Positions 61,561 to 64,000 of a stretch of 64,000 bases of DNA are shown in pieces. The notes under the pieces are model-generated. The model did not search any database and was not told where the DNA came from. It saw nothing but the letters and a program-made list of their open reading frames with translations. The position numbers and the translations under genes were made by a program. Source of the DNA: Acidocella aminolytica 101 = DSM 11237 (GTDB lineage: Bacteria > Pseudomonadota > Alphaproteobacteria > Acetobacterales > Acetobacteraceae); assembly GCF_900129125.1 (NCBI RefSeq), contig NZ_FQVJ01000007.1, positions 47,637 to 111,636 on the forward strand, read 5' to 3'. Position 1 is the first letter of the stretch. Each line of letters opens with the position of its first letter.

Positions 61561-62382
61561 CTATTTCACGGCGCCGAAGGTCAGGCCACGCACAAGCTGG
61601 CGTTGAGTCGCCCAGCCGAAGATTAGAATGGGGGCCACGGCCAAAGTGGAAGCAGCTGAAAGTTTGGCCCAGAACAGCCCTTCAGGCGCCGAGAAGGTGG
61701 CGATGAAGGCAGTGAGCGGGGCGGCGTTGGTGGCGGTGAGGTTGATGCTCCAGAACGCTTCGTTCCAGGACAGGATGATGGAGAGCAAAGCGGTGGAGGC
61801 AATGCCCGGCCCGGCCAGCGGCAGCAGCACGACGCGCAGCTGAGCGAGCGGCCCAGCGCCGTCCATGCGTGAAGCCTCGATGATGTCGCCAGGAATTTCC
61901 TTGAAGAAGGTGTAGAGCATCCAGACGATGATCGGCAGGTTGGAGAGCATCATCACCAGGATCAGGCCGGTTTGCGTGTCCAGAAGACCGCTGCGTTGGC
62001 AGAGCAGATAAATCGGCATCAGCACGCCCACGGCGGGCATCATTTTGGTGGAGAGCATCCAGAGCATCAGGTCCTTCGTCCAGCGGTTGGGGAAGAAGGC
62101 CATTGCGTAGGCGGCGGGGATGCCGATGATGAGACCCAGAATGGTGGCCCCCACCGAGATGACGACGGAGTTGGTCAGCGCGCCTATATAGTCGCCCAGA
62201 TGAATCACGTGGCCGTAATTCGCCAGGGTCGGGTGAAAGATCAGCAAGGGCGGGGAATGAATCGCGTTGATTTCGGTTTTGAAGGAGGTCAGTACCATCC
62301 AGGCGACAGGGAAGAACATCAGCAACGCCGCGCCCCAGCCTAGAATGGCGATGATGAGTTTTTGCAAAGGTGAAGCCCGCAT
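61561..62382 (-). CDS. Polyol ABC transporter permease 2 (MalG/MtlG type)
   Basis: A 273-residue membrane protein with six helices (LIIAILGWGAALLMFFPVAW first). The cytoplasmic EAA loop, which docks on the ATPase, is EIPGDIIEASRMDGAGPLAQLR, with VLLPLAGPGIASTALL following. AAGGAAC lies before its ATG. It ends 9 bp before the ATPase gene. Together with the upstream permease it forms the channel of the polyol importer. Confidence 0.94.
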   Translation of the reverse strand: MRASPLQKLIIAILGWGAALLMFFPVAWMVLTSFKTEINAIHSPPLLIFHPTLANYGHVIHLGDYIGALTNSVVISVGATILGLIIGIPAAYAMAFFPNRWTKDLMLWMLSTKMMPAVGVLMPIYLLCQRSGLLDTQTGLILVMMLSNLPIIVWMLYTFFKEIPGDIIEASRMDGAGPLAQLRVVLLPLAGPGIASTALLSIILSWNEAFWSINLTATNAAPLTAFIATFSAPEGLFWAKLSAASTLAVAPILIFGWATQRQLVRGLTFGAVK

Positions 62383-62394
62383 GTTCCGTGTTCC

Positions 62395-63300
62395 TTACAG
62401 ATCAACGTTGCGCGCGACGGTGCGGATCAGGAAGAGCGCGACGATATTAGCGAGAATGACCGCCAGAACACCGCCCGCGGATGCGCCGCCGACATTGAAG
62501 CTGACCAGGGCCCGCAGATAGATCAGGTAGGTGAGCGTGGTGGTGGCGTTGCCCGGACCGCCGGAGGTGGTCACGAAGATTTCAGCGAAGACGGCCAGCA
62601 GATAGATGGTTTCCATCATCATGACGATGGTGAGCGGGCGCGAGAGATGCGGCAGAATGACGTACCGCAGAATTTGCGGGCCGCGCGCGCCGTCCATCTT
62701 CGCGGCTTCGACCTGCTGACGATCGAGCGATTGCATGGCGGTGAGCAGAATGAGGGTGGCGAAGGGCACCCACTCCCAGGCGACGATCATCACCACGCCC
62801 GCCATGGGGTAGTGGGTGAACCAGTCAACGGGGGTGAAGCCGAGCAGGCGGGCCAGATAGGCGAATACGCCATTCACCGGGTCCATGAGCAGGTTTTTCC
62901 AGATCAGCGCGGCGACGGTGGGCATCACGAAGAAGGGCGCAATGACCAGCAGGCGCGCGATGGAGCGGCCTATGAACTCCTGGTCGAACAGCACCGCGAA
63001 GGCGACGCCAAGAACCAGTGTGATAATGAGCACGGCGCCGACAAGCACCAGCTCATTGAAAATGGAAATCAGAAAAGCCGGGCTTTCCAGGAGGAACTTG
63101 TAATTGCTCCAGCCCGCGAAGCCAGTGATGGTGGGGTCAAGCAGATTATAACGCTGGAAAGAGAACCAGAGCGTCATGGCCAGCGGTACAAAGGCCCAGA
63201 GAAGCAGCAAGCCCACGGTGGGGGTCAGCAGCGGCCAAGTGCGCATCAGCTTTTTGCGATGGGTTGGCGTGGTTGTTGGCTTTGTCATGGACTGGTTCAT
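62395..63300 (-). CDS. Polyol ABC transporter permease 1 (MalF/MtlF type)
   Basis: A 301-residue permease with six helices, the first at LLTPTVGLLLLWAFVPLAMT. The EAA loop is QQVEAAKMDGARGPQILRYV ILPHLS. The family's LWFSFQRYNLLDP segment follows the first helix. The next permease starts 12 bp later. Two possible ATGs lie at 63300 and 63288; spacing to the upstream AAGGA favours neither strongly. A stable hairpin separates it from the binding-protein gene. Confidence 0.94.
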   Translation of the reverse strand: MNQSMTKPTTTPTHRKKLMRTWPLLTPTVGLLLLWAFVPLAMTLWFSFQRYNLLDPTITGFAGWSNYKFLLESPAFLISIFNELVLVGAVLIITLVLGVAFAVLFDQEFIGRSIARLLVIAPFFVMPTVAALIWKNLLMDPVNGVFAYLARLLGFTPVDWFTHYPMAGVVMIVAWEWVPFATLILLTAMQSLDRQQVEAAKMDGARGPQILRYVILPHLSRPLTIVMMMETIYLLAVFAEIFVTTSGGPGNATTTLTYLIYLRALVSFNVGGASAGGVLAVILANIVALFLIRTVARNVDL

Positions 63301-63308
63301 CCTTCCCC

Positions 63309-63338
63309 AAAAGGGCGGCCGGAAGGATCCGGCCGCCC
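63309..63338 (-). promoter_or_regulatory. Intercistronic hairpin between binding protein and permease genes
   Basis: Perfect 11-bp stem GGGCGGCCGGA / TCCGGCCGCCC with a four-base loop, followed on the minus strand by TTTT. It lies between the binding-protein stop and the permease start. It probably acts as partial terminator or 3' stabiliser that keeps binding-protein mRNA more abundant than the permease part, as in other sugar importers. Confidence 0.75.
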
Positions 63339-63349
63339 AATATTGCGGC

Positions 63350-64000
63350 TTACTTGAGGTAGCCTGCCTGTTGCATGGCAGACGTGGTGCTCTGCTGCGC
63401 GGAGTTCAGAGCCGCGCTCACACTGGTGCTGCCGCTCAGCGCGCCGGCGATATCCTGGCCAACCGTGGTGCCGATCTGCTGGAAGGGCGGGATCGTAACA
63501 AACTGGATGCCGGTATAGGGCACGGGCTTCAGCGTGGCGTCGTGCGGGTTGGCGCTTTCAAGGGCGGCCAGAACCTGCTTGGCGAAGGGCGCGGCCTTCA
63601 GATAGTTCGGGTTCTGATAGGTGGACATGCGAGTGCCCGGAGGTGCCACAACCCAACCCTCTGTGTTGCCGACCAGATCGATATATTTCTGTGACGTGGC
63701 CCACGCGATGAATTCCTTGGCGGTCTTCTGGTGCTTGGAACTGGAGGGGATGGCCAGAGACCAGATCCACTGCCAGGCGGCACCCTTATCCGTCACCGCG
63801 ACAGGCGCCTTGGCGAAGCCGACCTCACCCGCGACCTGGGACTGCTTGGGATCATCCAGCATACCGGCGGCGACGGTGGAATCAATCCAGATGGCACAAT
63901 GGCCGGTGGCGAACAGGGCCTCGGCTTCGTTAAAGCCGTCGGATGAGGCGCCCGGAGGGCCGTCTTTCTTCATCAGATCGACGTAGAAATTGATTGCGTT
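63350..64000 (-). CDS. Polyol ABC transporter substrate-binding protein (MtlE/SmoE type, 5' truncated)
   Basis: The C-terminal 216 or so residues of an extracellular solute-binding protein (family 1). Seen are NEAEALFATGHCAIWIDST, KGAAWQWIWSLAIPSSSKHQK, AKEFIAWATSQKYIDLVG, WVVAPPGTRMSTYQNPNYL and the end MQQAGYLK, matching sorbitol/mannitol-binding proteins. The start and signal peptide lie beyond the right edge. It is upstream of all other genes of the polyol operon shown, so the operon promoter is outside the window. Confidence 0.92.
   Translation of the reverse strand, partial: NAINFYVDLMKKDGPPGASSDGFNEAEALFATGHCAIWIDSTVAAGMLDDPKQSQVAGEVGFAKAPVAVTDKGAAWQWIWSLAIPSSSKHQKTAKEFIAWATSQKYIDLVGNTEGWVVAPPGTRMSTYQNPNYLKAAPFAKQVLAALESANPHDATLKPVPYTGIQFVTIPPFQQIGTTVGQDIAGALSGSTSVSAALNSAQQSTTSAMQQAGYLK

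Overview
The window is chromosomal DNA from a high-G+C alphaproteobacterium, most likely an acetic-acid-bacteria relative (Acetobacteraceae, in the style of Acidiphilium/Acidocella). This is inferred from the gene set: three-gene proton-translocating transhydrogenase (pntAA/pntAB/pntB), GapR, DUF1244, DUF2125, DUF3035 and DUF6134 proteins, a quinone-dependent pyruvate oxidase and a sugar-alcohol operon. Species cannot be fixed by eye. Most of the window is ordinary core genome, tightly packed, with many 1-11 bp gene overlaps. There is no CRISPR array, prophage, insertion sequence or rRNA operon.

Layout. 0-9 kb: the end of an OmpA-type gene, a thiamine-precursor binding protein under a TPP riboswitch, then ubiA-prsW, rsmE, gshA, a lipoprotein, pyk-glycerate kinase, DUF1244 and gapR. 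9-16 kb: oligoendopeptidase F, an ABC1/UbiB-type kinase, a TylF-like methyltransferase and the pnt operon. 16.3-17.2 kb: an A+T-richer scar holding a heavily decayed FRG-domain gene, followed by an intact 51-residue small gene. 17.5-31.5 kb: metF-uvrD-prmA, mlaA-mlaC, DUF2125, ribF, ileS-lspA-DUF3035, and a small gene-dcd-murA set behind two tandem tRNA-Gly genes. 31.7-36.6 kb: cnoX, a LON-domain protein, Trm112 and an MFS exporter, then a SixA-like phosphatase and a DUF6134 protein. 36.6-37.1 kb: a gene-poor, A+T-rich stretch. 37.1-42.7 kb: nrdA-nrdB with a probable NrdR box, an L,D-transpeptidase, tRNA-Tyr, rlmB and a single-domain response regulator. 42.7-47.5 kb: eutBC, a ClC-type channel diverging from a LysR regulator, and a PilZ protein. 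47.6-55 kb: a DinG-type helicase, poxB, and an FtsI-like PBP with an amidase. 55.4-64 kb: a complete polyol catabolic operon running off the right edge.

How the genes work together. The right-hand operon is a self-contained mannitol/arabitol/sorbitol pathway. An ABC importer (binding protein, two permeases, ATPase) brings in the polyol, a long-chain polyol dehydrogenase oxidises it to a ketose, and xylulokinase or fructokinase phosphorylates the product. A ROK-family regulator sits inside the operon. The content matches the Pseudomonas mtlEFGKDYZ arrangement, with a different regulator. EutBC gives a minimal cytosolic B12-dependent ethanolamine lyase with no microcompartment genes nearby.

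I did not find a convincing new multi-gene system. The points most worth a second look are the FRG pseudogene, two small genes of unknown function, the orphan TPP-riboswitch gene, the variant selectivity motif of the ClC protein, the NrdR/promoter overlap with a ribonucleotide reductase that appears to lack an ATP-cone, the unusual ROK regulator inside the polyol operon, and the structured A+T-rich region next to nrdB.
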